Origin: Bryobacterales bacterium | GTDB taxonomy: Bacteria; Acidobacteriota; Terriglobia; Bryobacterales; Bryobacteraceae | Length of the DNA stretch: 48,747 nucleotides | Assembly: GCA_003136575.1 (NCBI GenBank) | Contig: PLEX01000161.1 | Coordinates: forward strand, 1-48,747 | Direction: 5' to 3' | Part shown: positions 1 to 9,429 of the stretch, piece after piece | How positions within the stretch are numbered: the first letter of the stretch is position 1 | Layout of the letters: every line of letters begins with the position of its first letter | Notes under the pieces: generated by a model | What the model was told of the DNA's origin: nothing | Database searches by the model: none | What the model saw: the letters and a program-made list of their open reading frames with translations, nothing else | Made by a program: the position numbers and the translations under genes

Positions 1-75
1 AAAGAATTACAGCTCTGGCTGCCTTTTATCGGCATTGCGACGACGATCATCACTCTCCTCGTACGCTTTGAGTAG
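1..75 (+). CDS. C-terminal end of an unidentified membrane protein (partial)
   Basis: An open frame enters the window at base 1 and stops at TAG 73-75, giving 24 residues. They are strongly hydrophobic in the middle (roughly LWLPFIGIATTIITLLV) and end in a short charged tail RFE, which looks like a last transmembrane helix with a cytoplasmic end. The stop lies just upstream of the tyrosine-kinase gene, so this is probably the previous gene of the polysaccharide operon. A membrane protein of that pathway, such as a sugar-phosphate transferase or polymerase, would fit, but 24 residues cannot show which. Confidence 0.5.
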   Translation, partial: KELQLWLPFIGIATTIITLLVRFE

Positions 76-80
76 GAGTT

Positions 81-2393
81 ATGACAATGAATTCCGGTAA
101 CGAACCCATCTGGAGCAGAACGAATTCAGGACCTGGAACGGTTGCAGTTGCGACGCGTGGCGCAGCCCCTTCCCGTCCGGCCTCGGCACCGCAGGCCGCA
201 AAAGGCGTCTCGTACCTTCGGCCCGCACTGGAGCACAAGTTTCTGATCCTCACGTTTATTGTGCTGGGCATTATCGCGGGCACGATTTCGGTTACCTACA
301 CGACTCCCATGTATTCGTCGTCCGCGGCGGTGGAACTGGTAGGAGTCAGCCGGGGTTTCAACGGCGGACCAAACGCCGGGTCGGACGACGCGCCGGGAGA
401 TATCGCGACGGAAATTGAAATTCTGAAGAGCCGTGCGTTCCTCAACCGGGTCATGGAGCGAATGACCCTGGAACTGACGCCGCAGGTTACGGCGCCGACA
501 ACGTTCTTTACCAGGCTTCGCAACCGGCTTCCTTTCTCGCAGCAGGATCCGCTGGTGCAAAGCCGTCAGGCGCTTGCCGTGGCAGCCGGAACTCTGACGC
601 CGAAGCCGGTTGGGCAAACCCGGCTCATCGACATCACATGCATGTCCACTTCGCCGGAAGTGGCGTCGCAGTTTATCAACACGTTCGCGTCCGAACAGGC
701 GCAACAGGCGCAGTCCGACCGCTCGAACTCCACCCAGCAGAAGTCTCAGGTCATGGACTCGCAGATGGAGGAAGCCAAAGCCAGGCTTCAACAGGCAACT
801 GAAAAGCTCAACGACTTCATCCGGAAATCCGGTTCCGATTTCTTTCCGGCGCAGAGTACTCTGGCCGACGCGAAGATGGGGACGTTGCGCCTCGACGTGG
901 CTACAACCGAGCCGATGCTGGTCCAAAAGAGGAATACCCTTGAAGTTGCGAAGAGTACGCCTCTCGAAAATCTGCCTGAGGCCATGAATGATGCGCAGCT
1001 CCTCGGCTTACGGAACCAGATCACGGCGGCGCGCCACAAGCTCGACGATCTCAGCGTCACGTTTACCAGCGAAAACATCAAGGTGAAGCAGCAGGCGGCT
1101 CTGATCGGCCAATTGGAACAGGATCTTCACAACGGGGAGGTCAACCTGGTCAAACGCTACCAGGCGGATTACGACACCGCTGTCAGCCAGGCAAGAAAGC
1201 TGAATTCCGCATACAGCAGCCAGACCCATTCCGTGGCGGCTCAGTCGGAAAAGATGGCCGAGTACCAGATGTTAAACCGCGAAGTCGATACGGCTCAGTT
1301 GCTCTACAACAGTCTGTTACAGGCTTCCAGCACACAGGCCGTTATGGCGCTGGCTCCGACGGCGGGCATTAAGGTCATCGATCCGGCGACTGCGAGTTAT
1401 ACGCCCGTGAGCCCCAATCCGAAGAAGAACATCCCGGCGGCCGCGGCGGCAGGCGGCGTGTTGGGATATGGTCTGGTCATGCTGGGGGAGTTGCTGCGGC
1501 GCAAGAAGCTGGATAAGCTTTTCGAGAGCCCTGGCTATACGCAGACCGTGCTGGGCGTCCCCGAACTTGGCGTGATCCCCTCGACCTCAGCCAAGCCTGT
1601 CCGGAAGCTGCCCTTCCGTCCCGGCTGGAAGGCCCGGAACGGAGAGCCGGAGGAAGAAGCGGGCCTCAACGGAAATGGCGATGCCTTATCCAGTCTCAAC
1701 GTCGGCGACAGGTCCTCCATGTTGTCGGAGTCGTTCCGTCAGACGCTGGTATCCCTGCTTCGGACCAAACCGCGCGGCCATAATCCCGTATACGTTATTA
1801 CCAGCGCGGGTCCCGGCGAAGGCAAGACATCCCTCAGCGCGAACCTGGCCCGGGCGATGGCCGAAATCGGCCAGCGCGTCCTCCTCGTGGACGCGGATCT
1901 TCGTCGGCCTCATGTCCACCGTCTTCTTGGTCTGGGCGATCATCCCGGTCTAAGCGACGTGCTGGCGTCCACCCAGGAACTGCGGGATCTCAATATAGGC
2001 GATTTCATTCAGACGACCGAAATCGACAATCTAAGCGTAATGACTCACGGCACTGCCGATTCCGAGACGCCCGCCCTGCTGTTTTTTTCGCCGCGGGTTC
2101 CCGAACTCGTGAGTCTGGTCCAGAGCCAGTACGATTGCGTGCTGTTCGACACAGCGCCGGCGCTTCCGTTTCCGGACGCCAGGCTTTGGGCGAAGCACGC
2201 CGATGGCATCGTGCTGATTGTGCGCGCCGGCGTCACCACGAGAGAAGGGGCGTCCGCCGCCTGCGAACGGTTCCTGAGCGACGGCATCCCGGTTCTCGGT
2301 ACCATCCTCAACGACTGGACTCCGCAAGACGATTCCGGCATGGCCTACTACTATTACGACAGATACTCGTCGGCAGGACCACGACGATCCTGA
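81..2393 (+). CDS. Polysaccharide chain-length determinant / bacterial tyrosine kinase (Wzc type)
   Basis: This inner-membrane autokinase controls polymerisation and export of surface polysaccharide. A first membrane helix (about residues 54-74) opens the Wzz domain. A long, coiled-coil-prone periplasmic section follows, then a second helix after the NPKKN motif near residue 450. The cytoplasmic BY-kinase domain has Walker A GPGEGKT (577-583), Walker A' LLVDAD (about 601-606) and Walker B LFDTAP (around D690). The C-terminus carries a tyrosine cluster YYYYDRY (756-762), the usual autophosphorylation site. All elements of a one-chain Wzc are therefore present and the length is typical. ATG 81 is only two bases from AGGAG (74-78); ATG 87 is eight bases away and is the better start. 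It heads the polysaccharide cluster. Confidence 0.92.
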   Translation: MTMNSGNEPIWSRTNSGPGTVAVATRGAAPSRPASAPQAAKGVSYLRPALEHKFLILTFIVLGIIAGTISVTYTTPMYSSSAAVELVGVSRGFNGGPNAGSDDAPGDIATEIEILKSRAFLNRVMERMTLELTPQVTAPTTFFTRLRNRLPFSQQDPLVQSRQALAVAAGTLTPKPVGQTRLIDITCMSTSPEVASQFINTFASEQAQQAQSDRSNSTQQKSQVMDSQMEEAKARLQQATEKLNDFIRKSGSDFFPAQSTLADAKMGTLRLDVATTEPMLVQKRNTLEVAKSTPLENLPEAMNDAQLLGLRNQITAARHKLDDLSVTFTSENIKVKQQAALIGQLEQDLHNGEVNLVKRYQADYDTAVSQARKLNSAYSSQTHSVAAQSEKMAEYQMLNREVDTAQLLYNSLLQASSTQAVMALAPTAGIKVIDPATASYTPVSPNPKKNIPAAAAAGGVLGYGLVMLGELLRRKKLDKLFESPGYTQTVLGVPELGVIPSTSAKPVRKLPFRPGWKARNGEPEEEAGLNGNGDALSSLNVGDRSSMLSESFRQTLVSLLRTKPRGHNPVYVITSAGPGEGKTSLSANLARAMAEIGQRVLLVDADLRRPHVHRLLGLGDHPGLSDVLASTQELRDLNIGDFIQTTEIDNLSVMTHGTADSETPALLFFSPRVPELVSLVQSQYDCVLFDTAPALPFPDARLWAKHADGIVLIVRAGVTTREGASAACERFLSDGIPVLGTILNDWTPQDDSGMAYYYYDRYSSAGPRRS

Positions 2394-2470
2394 AGCCCTC
2401 AAGAACCAGTCAGCGGGTCCGTAGCGAAGACGGACTCGTTCGCCAACGCGAATGGCTTTCGGCCAATCCG

Positions 2471-2854
2471 ATGAGTATTGAGGTAGTCGATCCGCAGGAG
2501 GTATTGCGGGCAGATTATCGGCTGTCCGGAGCGCTCCCGGCCGTTACCGTGAAAATAGACACGGCAGACGACACAACGGACCCGGCGAGGTCGTACTATC
2601 AACTCTTGTACCATTCCGCCGGTCATGACCACGGCGGCGAGTCCGGTCCGCTTCCGGCGATACGATTCCCGGAAGAGCTGAAGTCTTGTGACTGCGGGCT
2701 GGTCCAGGCTTCACCCGGGCTTTCCTACAGCCTCGGACTTACGCCGCGTGCCGCTGTGCTCGCCAACATGGATCGCCCCGCGGTTCCGGCCCCGCACCCT
2801 CATCCAGTCATGCACTCCCTCCGGGTCCTGGGACGACCGCGGCATTCCGCATGA
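2471..2854 (+). CDS. Hypothetical protein, 127 aa, coupled to the next gene
   Basis: I do not recognise this protein. Three observations support it as a gene: ordinary codon use for the region, the only ATG in a frame that stays open from the end of the kinase gene, and a stop (TGA 2852-2854) overlapping the ATG 2851 of the next gene as ATGA, the pattern used repeatedly in this cluster. The protein is soluble, acidic at the N-terminus and Pro/His-rich at the C-terminus (around PAPHPHPVMHS). No signal peptide or membrane helix is visible. It could be a small partner of the following glycosyltransferase-like protein, or the remnant of a larger gene. No clear ribosome binding site was seen. Confidence 0.5.
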   Translation: MSIEVVDPQEVLRADYRLSGALPAVTVKIDTADDTTDPARSYYQLLYHSAGHDHGGESGPLPAIRFPEELKSCDCGLVQASPGLSYSLGLTPRAAVLANMDRPAVPAPHPHPVMHSLRVLGRPRHSA

Positions 2855-3792
2855 CGCCATCCCGCTTGTCTCTGGGCCGCAGAATTCTGAACTTCCGGCA
2901 GAAATACGGCCGGGGACTCGGCGTGGCCTATTATCGGGACCGCGTGAGGCAGCGGATCCTGGCTACCGCTCCGGTCGATTGCGGTGCCGACAAAAGCTGT
3001 GAAATCCACGTTCTCACTTCCGCGTCCGACTGGCTCAACCTTGTCTGGACGCTGAAGAGCTTCTATTTCTACTCCGGGCGAAAGTATTCGCTTTGCATTC
3101 ACGACGACGGCACGCTCGGATCTGACGAGACCTCCGTATTAAAGGAGCAATTCCCCGGCGCCAGACTGGTTTCCCGGATCGAATCGGACCGGACACTGGA
3201 AGCGGCGCTTGCTCCTTACCCCCGATGCCTTGAGTTCCGGCGGTCCAATCCCCTTTCTCCCAAAGTATTCGATTTCGTCCACTACCTTGACGCGCCACGA
3301 CTGTTGCTCGTCGACAGCGACGTCCTGTTCTTCAGGGAACCAGCGGAACTGCTTCGGCGAATCGACGACCGAGCCTATAAGCTCAACACCGTAAATACTG
3401 ATGTGGGCAATGGCTACACGGTCGAACCGGAAGCGGTAAAGCGGTTATTGAATCTTGAAATGCCGCGGCGATTCAATTCGGGTCTCGGGCTGATTCACCG
3501 CGAGTCGATGCGATTAGACTGGATCGAAGAGTTTCTGGGGTTGCCTGGGATTATCGGCCATTTTTGGCGAATCGAGCAGACTATCTATGCCCTTTCGAGC
3601 GCGCGTTTCGGCGTCGAACTCCTGCCCGACGAATATACGGTACGGATCGAACGGGGAATCGATGGGAAGCCTTGCCGGCACTACGTGGGGGCCATCCGTC
3701 ATCTGATGTACGGCGAGGGAATCAGGCAACTCGTCCGGCAAAGGTTTCTCGCGCTCCAGGGAACCGCAACAGAGGTATCCGCGAGCGTCTGA
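2851..3792 (+). CDS. Probable GT-A-fold glycosyltransferase
   Basis: The 313-residue protein is probably a cytoplasmic sugar transferase. After a basic N-terminus it has a beta-alpha start (about 50-75, EIHVLTSASDWLNLVWTLKSF) like nucleotide-sugar-binding folds. The segment LLLVDSDVLFF (about 150-160) contains a DxD motif in the position used by GT8-type enzymes for metal and nucleotide-sugar binding. The later stretch RFNSGLGLIHR resembles the acceptor-side NSG motif seen in related transferases. It starts at ATG 2851, overlapping the preceding short gene. The family cannot be named with certainty. The role in assembling the polysaccharide repeat is inferred from the fold signs and the neighbours. 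Confidence 0.65.
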   Translation: MTPSRLSLGRRILNFRQKYGRGLGVAYYRDRVRQRILATAPVDCGADKSCEIHVLTSASDWLNLVWTLKSFYFYSGRKYSLCIHDDGTLGSDETSVLKEQFPGARLVSRIESDRTLEAALAPYPRCLEFRRSNPLSPKVFDFVHYLDAPRLLLVDSDVLFFREPAELLRRIDDRAYKLNTVNTDVGNGYTVEPEAVKRLLNLEMPRRFNSGLGLIHRESMRLDWIEEFLGLPGIIGHFWRIEQTIYALSSARFGVELLPDEYTVRIERGIDGKPCRHYVGAIRHLMYGEGIRQLVRQRFLALQGTATEVSASV

Positions 3793-3851
3793 CAGAAAAC
3801 GCGGGGGCGCGCCGCCGCCCGACTCAAATCACTATGGAAGGTGTCAAATAA

Positions 3852-5120
3852 GTGTACAGTTCGATCGATAAATGCCGGATCTGCGGGAATGAGAATCTCG
3901 ATCTCCTGCTCGATCTCGGCGAGCAGGCGCTGACCGGAGTCTTCCCGAGGCGAATGGACGAAACCGTGCCCGGGGGGCCGCTGCAACTGGTCAGATGCGT
4001 CGTGAACGACGATGACGCCGCCTGCGGTCTGGTCCAGTTGAAGCACTCCTACGATGGCACTTACATGTACGGCCAGAACTACGGTTATCGGTCCGGTCTC
4101 AATCGCTCGATGGTAGAACATCTCGGGGATCTCGCCGCGCGGATTAAGAGCCGGATTTCTCTTGGCGCAGGCGATAGTATTCTCGACATCGGAAGCAACG
4201 ATTCCACGCTGTTGCGGTTCATGGATGCCCCGGGCGTCTCGTTAACCGGAATGGATCCGTCTGGCGCCAAATTCCGCGAATTCTACCCGTCTCACGTCCA
4301 ACTGGTGCCCGATTTTTTCTCCGCTTCGCGATTCTCGCGGGAGACCGGAGGCAAGAAAGCGAAGATCGTCACTTCAATTGCAATGTTCTACGACCTCGAG
4401 TCGCCGGTCGATTTCATGAGGCAAATCGCGGAAATTCTGCATCCGGAGGGCCTGTGGGTATTCGAACAGAGTTATCTGCCGCTCATGCTGGAGCGCAACG
4501 CTTACGACACGATTTGTCACGAGCACATCGAGTACTACGCGTTCCGGCAGGTGGAATGGATGGCAAGCCGGGCCGGCCTGAAAATAATCGATGTTGAGCT
4601 GAACGATACGAACGGCGGCAGCTTCGCCGTCACCGCCGCGCTGGCGGATTCGCCGCATCGGCCCGATGAGTCGGCTTTGGCCGCTTTACGCGCCCGGGAA
4701 GCGGCGCTCGGCCTCGCTGGCTCCGCTATTTACGACGCCTTCCGCACACGAGTCTTCGACCATCGAAAAAAACTCGTGAACTGGCTGGATACCCAAATGA
4801 ATAGCCGGCGACTGGTACTTGGGTACGGCGCTTCAACCAAGGGCAATGTCCTGTTGCAGTTTTGCGGTATAACTCCCCGCGAGATTCCCTATATTGCCGA
4901 AGTGAATCCGGATAAATTCGGATCCTACACTCCGGGAACGAAAATACCGATCATCTCCGAGGAAGAAGCGCGGGCAATGAACCCATCCTCATTTCTGGTG
5001 TTACCCTGGCATTTCCGCGAAAACATAATTGCCAGGGAAAAAAACTTCCTGAGTCGCGGCGGCAGACTGGTGTTCCCGCTTCCCGAACTGGAGGAAATTG
5101 ACGGTTGCGGCACGCGCTGA
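3852..5120 (+). CDS. SAM-dependent sugar C-methyltransferase
   Basis: This 422-residue protein matches the three-part layout of NDP-hexose C-methyltransferases such as TylC3/NovU. An N-terminal cysteine-containing zinc-binding section (CRICGNENL near residue 8, plus further cysteines) comes first. A class I SAM domain follows with motif I DIGSNDSTLL near residue 114. The C-terminal methyltransf_14 domain contains GYGASTKGNVLL near residue 323. Such enzymes methylate C3 of 4-keto-6-deoxy sugars. The CDP-4-keto-6-deoxyglucose genes at 22481-24330 could supply such a substrate, suggesting a branched sugar in the polysaccharide; that link is inference. GTG 3852 is preceded by GGAAGG at good distance. 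The 3' end overlaps the next gene by 16 bases. Confidence 0.85.
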   Translation: MYSSIDKCRICGNENLDLLLDLGEQALTGVFPRRMDETVPGGPLQLVRCVVNDDDAACGLVQLKHSYDGTYMYGQNYGYRSGLNRSMVEHLGDLAARIKSRISLGAGDSILDIGSNDSTLLRFMDAPGVSLTGMDPSGAKFREFYPSHVQLVPDFFSASRFSRETGGKKAKIVTSIAMFYDLESPVDFMRQIAEILHPEGLWVFEQSYLPLMLERNAYDTICHEHIEYYAFRQVEWMASRAGLKIIDVELNDTNGGSFAVTAALADSPHRPDESALAALRAREAALGLAGSAIYDAFRTRVFDHRKKLVNWLDTQMNSRRLVLGYGASTKGNVLLQFCGITPREIPYIAEVNPDKFGSYTPGTKIPIISEEEARAMNPSSFLVLPWHFRENIIAREKNFLSRGGRLVFPLPELEEIDGCGTR

Positions 5121-6163
5121 TAGTCGGGTGCAACGGGCAGGACGGAACGCTGCTTGCGGAGTTTCTGGCGCCTCGGGATTACGCGGTGAGCGGAATCGAC
5201 CGCGATGGTACGCAGTCCCGTTACAGCGGATCTTTTCATCCCGCGGATATAGAAGACCCGGCGGCTGTAGCCGCGTTGCTGCGGGAACTCCGTCCGGATG
5301 AGATCTATTTTCTGGCGGCGTATCATCACTCCGCGGAGGCCGCCGCAATCGGCGACCACGAGCTCATCAGCCGGAGCTTCTCGGTAAATACTCTCGCGCT
5401 TAATAATTTTCTCGCGTCCATGGGTTCGTCGTTGCCGTCGGCACGGCTCTTTTACGCGGCGTCGTCCCGGATCTTCGGCAACGCTCCAACCTCTCCTCAA
5501 ACCGAGGATACGCCGATGCGCCCGATATGCCCTTACGGCATATCCAAGGTCGCCGGCGCTCATCTCTGCCGGTACTACCGCACTGAGCGCGGATTGTTTG
5601 CGAGCGTGGGTATTCTGTATAACCACGAATCGCGGCTCCGGACCGCCTCCTTCCTGTCCAGCAAAATCGTCCGCGCCGTGGTGGACATCAAGCGCGGACT
5701 GAGGGAAAAGCTGGTCGTAGGATCGTTGGAAGCGACGGTTGACTGGGGATATGCACCGGATTACGTCGAGGCTATGTGGCGCATATTGCAGGCGGACCAT
5801 CCGGACGATTTCGTCGTGGCCACGGGCGTTCCGCATTCTGTTCGGGATTTTGTCCGAATTGCGTTTGCAGCGGCTGGACTGCCGTGGGAACGCTACGTCG
5901 AAGAAAACGCCGCGGCACTCAACAGCAACAGGCCGTCGGCGACACTCCTGGGCGACGCGACCCGTCTTGAGCGGATCACGGGCTGGCGGCCGCGGGTCAG
6001 CTTCGAAGAAATGATTGGGGCGATGATTGGGACAACGATCGGCGAGGCGAACGGCGCAGCGGGCAACGACGTTCCGGCAACAGCGCGCGACCGGACCGCG
6101 GGGAAGCAACCGGGAGTTGATGCCGAGTCGTTGGTTTCGCGGACCCCGCAGTCCGCGCGCTGA
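5105..6163 (+). CDS. NAD(P)-dependent sugar-nucleotide epimerase/dehydratase, GDP-mannose 4,6-dehydratase-like
   Basis: This is an extended short-chain dehydrogenase. The nucleotide-binding loop is GCNGQDG (residues 8-14), the form typical of GDP-mannose 4,6-dehydratase (Gmd), and the catalytic motif is YGISK (Y144, K148), with AASSRIFG ahead of it supplying the serine. The stretch SVNTLALNNFL is also Gmd-like. The frame begins at TTG 5105, inside the end of the methyltransferase gene; starting later would remove the first beta strand. The last 40 or so residues, beyond FEEMIGAMIG, are low-complexity and not needed by the family. The exact substrate is unproven. The product probably feeds a deoxy sugar to the transferases encoded alongside. 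Confidence 0.8.
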   Translation: MRHALIVGCNGQDGTLLAEFLAPRDYAVSGIDRDGTQSRYSGSFHPADIEDPAAVAALLRELRPDEIYFLAAYHHSAEAAAIGDHELISRSFSVNTLALNNFLASMGSSLPSARLFYAASSRIFGNAPTSPQTEDTPMRPICPYGISKVAGAHLCRYYRTERGLFASVGILYNHESRLRTASFLSSKIVRAVVDIKRGLREKLVVGSLEATVDWGYAPDYVEAMWRILQADHPDDFVVATGVPHSVRDFVRIAFAAAGLPWERYVEENAAALNSNRPSATLLGDATRLERITGWRPRVSFEEMIGAMIGTTIGEANGAAGNDVPATARDRTAGKQPGVDAESLVSRTPQSAR

Positions 6164-6177
6164 GAACGCAAGTACCC

Positions 6178-7224
6178 ATGCCGCGCATACTGATACCTTC
6201 GGACGAGCAGGCTTACGTGGATGGCCTCGCTCAGGCGTACCGCCGTCTGGGTTGTGATGTGGTGGTCGGAACACATAATTTCACGCTCCGCACGGCGGAC
6301 TTCGATCTGGTGCATCTGCAATGGCCGGAGGAACTCAGTGGCTGGCGACCGCCATCCCCCGAGACCCTCGACCTTTTGTGCGCGTCGCTCGATTACTGGA
6401 CGACGCACTCCAGAGTCCTAGCCACCGTTCACAATCTTTACCCGCACGGTTACGAAGGCGACCCCCGGTACGTCGAAATGTTCGACAGGTTTTATGGGCG
6501 AGCCACAATTGTGCATCATTTCAGCCGCACGTCGAGCGACCTGGTCCGCGCCGCTTTTCCGTCGAGCCGCGATAACCGGCACATGGTGACCACCTTATTC
6601 AACTACGATTACCTCTTGCCACCAGAACAGGACCGCTCCGGCGCCCGCGCGGAACTCGGACTGGCCGACGACGAAGTGGTGTTCCTGATCTTCGGAGCTC
6701 TCCGAATGTGGAAGGAAGTGGAACTGATCCAATCGGCCTGGAAGCTCGCCCCGACCAGGCGAAAGCGCCTGCTCATGGCGGGCCGGTACAATGAGGTTCA
6801 TTCCGGGTCGCGCATCGGCAAGCGGATCAGGCGATGGCGGTGGGATTCCTGGCTCAGGCGACAAAACGCCGTCGTAGTCCGCGGCTACGTCCCCGACAAT
6901 CGGGTTCACCGGTTGTTCGCGGCCGCCGATGTGGCAGTCATACCGAGAGTCGAGGGCCTCAGTTCCGGAATGCCTTCGATGGCCATGACTTTCGGAAAGC
7001 TATTCGTTGCGCCGGATCACGGGGCTTTTCCGGAATACGTCGGCGCAACGGGCAATCTCCTTTACGAATCCTGTAATCCCGCGAGCCTGGCGCGAGCTAT
7101 CGACGCGTCGGCTTCCCTTGATCGCGACCGGATCGGGGAGCAGAACCGGGAGGCATCCGGCTCCTGGAGCTGGGACGGGATCGCCGCGCAGTTTCTACAG
7201 GAGAGTTTGCTTAAGTCGAATTGA
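6178..7224 (+). CDS. Glycosyltransferase, family 4 type (GT-B)
   Basis: The 348-residue cytoplasmic enzyme has the GT-B two-domain plan. The first half has a glycosyltransferase-like acceptor domain (PRILIPSDEQAYVDGLA at the start). The second half begins near residue 160 with the donor domain (VVFLIFGALRMWKEVELI). The end has the GT4-type donor loop SSGMPSMAMTFGKLFVAPDHGAFPEYVG. It starts at ATG 6178, 14 bases after the epimerase gene, and its stop overlaps the start of the exporter permease if TTG 7221 is used there. Donor and acceptor sugars cannot be told from the sequence. Confidence 0.8.
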   Translation: MPRILIPSDEQAYVDGLAQAYRRLGCDVVVGTHNFTLRTADFDLVHLQWPEELSGWRPPSPETLDLLCASLDYWTTHSRVLATVHNLYPHGYEGDPRYVEMFDRFYGRATIVHHFSRTSSDLVRAAFPSSRDNRHMVTTLFNYDYLLPPEQDRSGARAELGLADDEVVFLIFGALRMWKEVELIQSAWKLAPTRRKRLLMAGRYNEVHSGSRIGKRIRRWRWDSWLRRQNAVVVRGYVPDNRVHRLFAAADVAVIPRVEGLSSGMPSMAMTFGKLFVAPDHGAFPEYVGATGNLLYESCNPASLARAIDASASLDRDRIGEQNREASGSWSWDGIAAQFLQESLLKSN

Positions 7225-7250
7225 ACCGGGTCGGCCTCATCAAACACAGC

Positions 7251-8132
7251 ATGGCAAGCACAGAGACACTTTCGAAGATGGAAACTGCGCCGGTTGCCGC
7301 GGCTAAAACGCTGCCGGTCATCCGGGTGGAAGCCAGCACCGGATGGCTGCGGCTCGATCTCGCGGCCGTCTGGGCGCATCGGGAATTGCTGTATTTCCTG
7401 ATCTGGCGCGAGATCAAGGTCCGGTATAAACAAACCGCTCTGGGCGCGATATGGGCGCTGCTGCAGCCGCTCATGACGATGCTGGTGTTTACGCTTTTCT
7501 TTGGCCGTCTGGCGAAAGTGCCGTCCGACGGCATCCCGTATCCGATCTTCGCCTTCAGCGGACTGGTGCCGTGGACATTCTTCGCAAACGCGGTTACGCT
7601 GTCTTCCAACTGCCTGGTAAACAGCGCCAACCTGATCACGAAGGTATACTTTCCCCGCCTCACCATACCTACGGCGGCGGTGCTTTCCGGTCTGGTGGAT
7701 TTCGCGATCGCGTTCGCCTTCCTGCTGCTGATGATGATGGCCTACAAGATCCGGCTGACTGAACAGATTGTGTTCATACCCTTTTTCGTCCTTCTTGCGA
7801 TTATCACCGCTCTGGGGGTCGGCCTCTGGCTCTCGGCGATCAACGTGAAGTACCGCGACGTGCGCCATACGGTACCATTTCTCACGCAGTTCTGGATGTT
7901 TGCGACTCCCATCGTTTACCCGAGCAGCATGTTGCACGAGCAATGGCAGAGGACCATTTACGGTCTGAATCCGATGGTGGGAGTCATTGAAGGATTTCGC
8001 TGGTCGCTTCTCGGCTCTGCGACGAAGCCCGGCATTATGCTTGCGATTTCCACGGCCTCCGCTCTCGCGCTGCTGGTCAGCGGGGCGTACTACTTCAGGC
8101 GCATGGAAAGGACCTTTGCCGACCTGGTGTGA
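7251..8132 (+). CDS. wzm: Polysaccharide ABC exporter, membrane subunit (Wzm type, ABC-2 family)
   Basis: This is the transmembrane subunit of an ABC-2 exporter that carries finished or lipid-linked polysaccharide across the inner membrane. After a cytoplasmic N-terminus there is an amphipathic section ELLYFLIWREIKVRYKQTALG, the conserved cytosolic segment of Wzm/TagG permeases. About six membrane helices follow, with PRLTIPTAAVLSGLVDF between them and YPSSML in the last external loop. The start is taken as ATG 7251; an in-frame TTG 7221 overlaps the previous stop and would add 10 residues. The ATPase gene follows 37 bases after the stop, the normal wzm-wzt order. Confidence 0.9.
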   Translation: MASTETLSKMETAPVAAAKTLPVIRVEASTGWLRLDLAAVWAHRELLYFLIWREIKVRYKQTALGAIWALLQPLMTMLVFTLFFGRLAKVPSDGIPYPIFAFSGLVPWTFFANAVTLSSNCLVNSANLITKVYFPRLTIPTAAVLSGLVDFAIAFAFLLLMMMAYKIRLTEQIVFIPFFVLLAIITALGVGLWLSAINVKYRDVRHTVPFLTQFWMFATPIVYPSSMLHEQWQRTIYGLNPMVGVIEGFRWSLLGSATKPGIMLAISTASALALLVSGAYYFRRMERTFADLV

Positions 8133-8169
8133 TGCGGTCCGCGAATGACATGCACAGGGGCGATCCGAA

Positions 8170-9429
8170 ATGTCTGAAATAGCGATCACAGTCGAAAATC
8201 TCGGCAAGAAATATCGCATCCGGCACCAGGCAGGCCGGGGGCAAACGAATCTGCGCGAAGCCCTCAGTCAGGGCGTCAGCCGTCTGCTCGAGATGAAACG
8301 GCCGTCTTCGGACGAGGTGGAAGAGTTCTGGGCGCTCCGTAACGTGAGCTTCGAGACTCGAAGGGGCGACGTTCTCGGCATCATCGGCCGGAACGGCGCG
8401 GGTAAGTCCACCTTCCTGAAGCTGCTGAGCCGGATCACGGAACCCTCCACCGGTTCGATCGAATTCTCGGGCCGAATTGCCAGTCTGCTGGAGGTGGGAA
8501 CGGGCTTCCATCCGGAACTGAGCGGGCGGGAAAATATCTTTCTGAATGGCGCGATTCTGGGTATGCATCGGACCGAGATCCGGCGCAAGTTCGACGACAT
8601 CGTTAACTTTGCCGGCGTCGAACAATTTCTCGATACGCCGGTTAAGCACTATTCGTCGGGCATGTACATGCGTCTCGCCTTTGCAGTTGCCGCCCATCTC
8701 GACACTGATATTCTTCTGGTGGATGAAGTGCTCGCGGTCGGAGATGCGGACTTCCAGAAGAAGTGCATCGGCAAAATGCACGAGGTAGCGCAGGAACACG
8801 GGCGCACCGTGATCTTCGTCAGCCACAATATGCCCGCGGTGAAGTCCTTGTGCAACCGGACGTTGCATCTCGAGCGTGGAAGTGTGGTCGCCTACGGTTC
8901 GACGGAAGAGGTTTTGTCTTCGTATCTGGCCAAGGGCAGTTCGAATTCCGGGAAATGGATCTGCGAAGACCCGCGGCCGGTGCAACCCGGTATCCAGCTG
9001 CTTTCCGTGGAAATGGAAGATTCCGAAGGCGCCTCGGGAATGACCTACTTCAGTTCCCGGGATCTGATTGTTACGACGACCTTCAGGCTCTCCGCGACGA
9101 TACCATCTCTCTGCGTCGGCTTCGACATCGTCACCGCCGACGGCGCGACTGCTTTCCGCTGTTACCAGACGGACCAGCCGGAGAACGTATGGCTCCGCCA
9201 GAAGGTGGGGATTAACCGGTGGACCTGCACGATTCCGGCGGGCCTTCTGAACGGCGGCACCTACTACGTGTCTCCGCGGATCGCGCTGCACAATGTGAAA
9301 GGCCTCGTCATGCTGGATGCGGTCATCCAGTTTGAGGTCATGCTCAGCCACGGCGTGTCGCCTTTCTGGAACAGAGAAAGACCTGGTTGCGTCGCGCCAA
9401 TCATGCCGTGGAGCGCGCAGGAAGTATAA
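8170..9429 (+). CDS. wzt: Polysaccharide ABC exporter, ATPase with C-terminal carbohydrate-binding domain (Wzt type)
   Basis: This is the nucleotide-binding partner of the preceding permease. Walker A GRNGAGKST lies at about 73-81, the signature YSSGMYMRLA at about 161-170 and Walker B ILLVDE around D185-E186. SHN after the D-loop is the family's switch histidine. Beyond about residue 245 the protein continues for 170 residues as a beta-rich domain (IQLLSVEMED onward), as in Wzt proteins whose tail binds the non-reducing end of the O-polysaccharide. That architecture implies export of a chain that is recognised at its tip. The frame of the next gene is open from inside the end of this one. 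Confidence 0.92.
   Translation: MSEIAITVENLGKKYRIRHQAGRGQTNLREALSQGVSRLLEMKRPSSDEVEEFWALRNVSFETRRGDVLGIIGRNGAGKSTFLKLLSRITEPSTGSIEFSGRIASLLEVGTGFHPELSGRENIFLNGAILGMHRTEIRRKFDDIVNFAGVEQFLDTPVKHYSSGMYMRLAFAVAAHLDTDILLVDEVLAVGDADFQKKCIGKMHEVAQEHGRTVIFVSHNMPAVKSLCNRTLHLERGSVVAYGSTEEVLSSYLAKGSSNSGKWICEDPRPVQPGIQLLSVEMEDSEGASGMTYFSSRDLIVTTTFRLSATIPSLCVGFDIVTADGATAFRCYQTDQPENVWLRQKVGINRWTCTIPAGLLNGGTYYVSPRIALHNVKGLVMLDAVIQFEVMLSHGVSPFWNRERPGCVAPIMPWSAQEV

Noticed and set aside
4925..6274. 449-codon open frame on the - strand
   Set aside because: It lies opposite the C-methyltransferase end and the Gmd-like SDR, both well supported by motifs. Its translation is Arg/Pro-rich with no recognisable domain, as expected for the complement of high-GC coding DNA.
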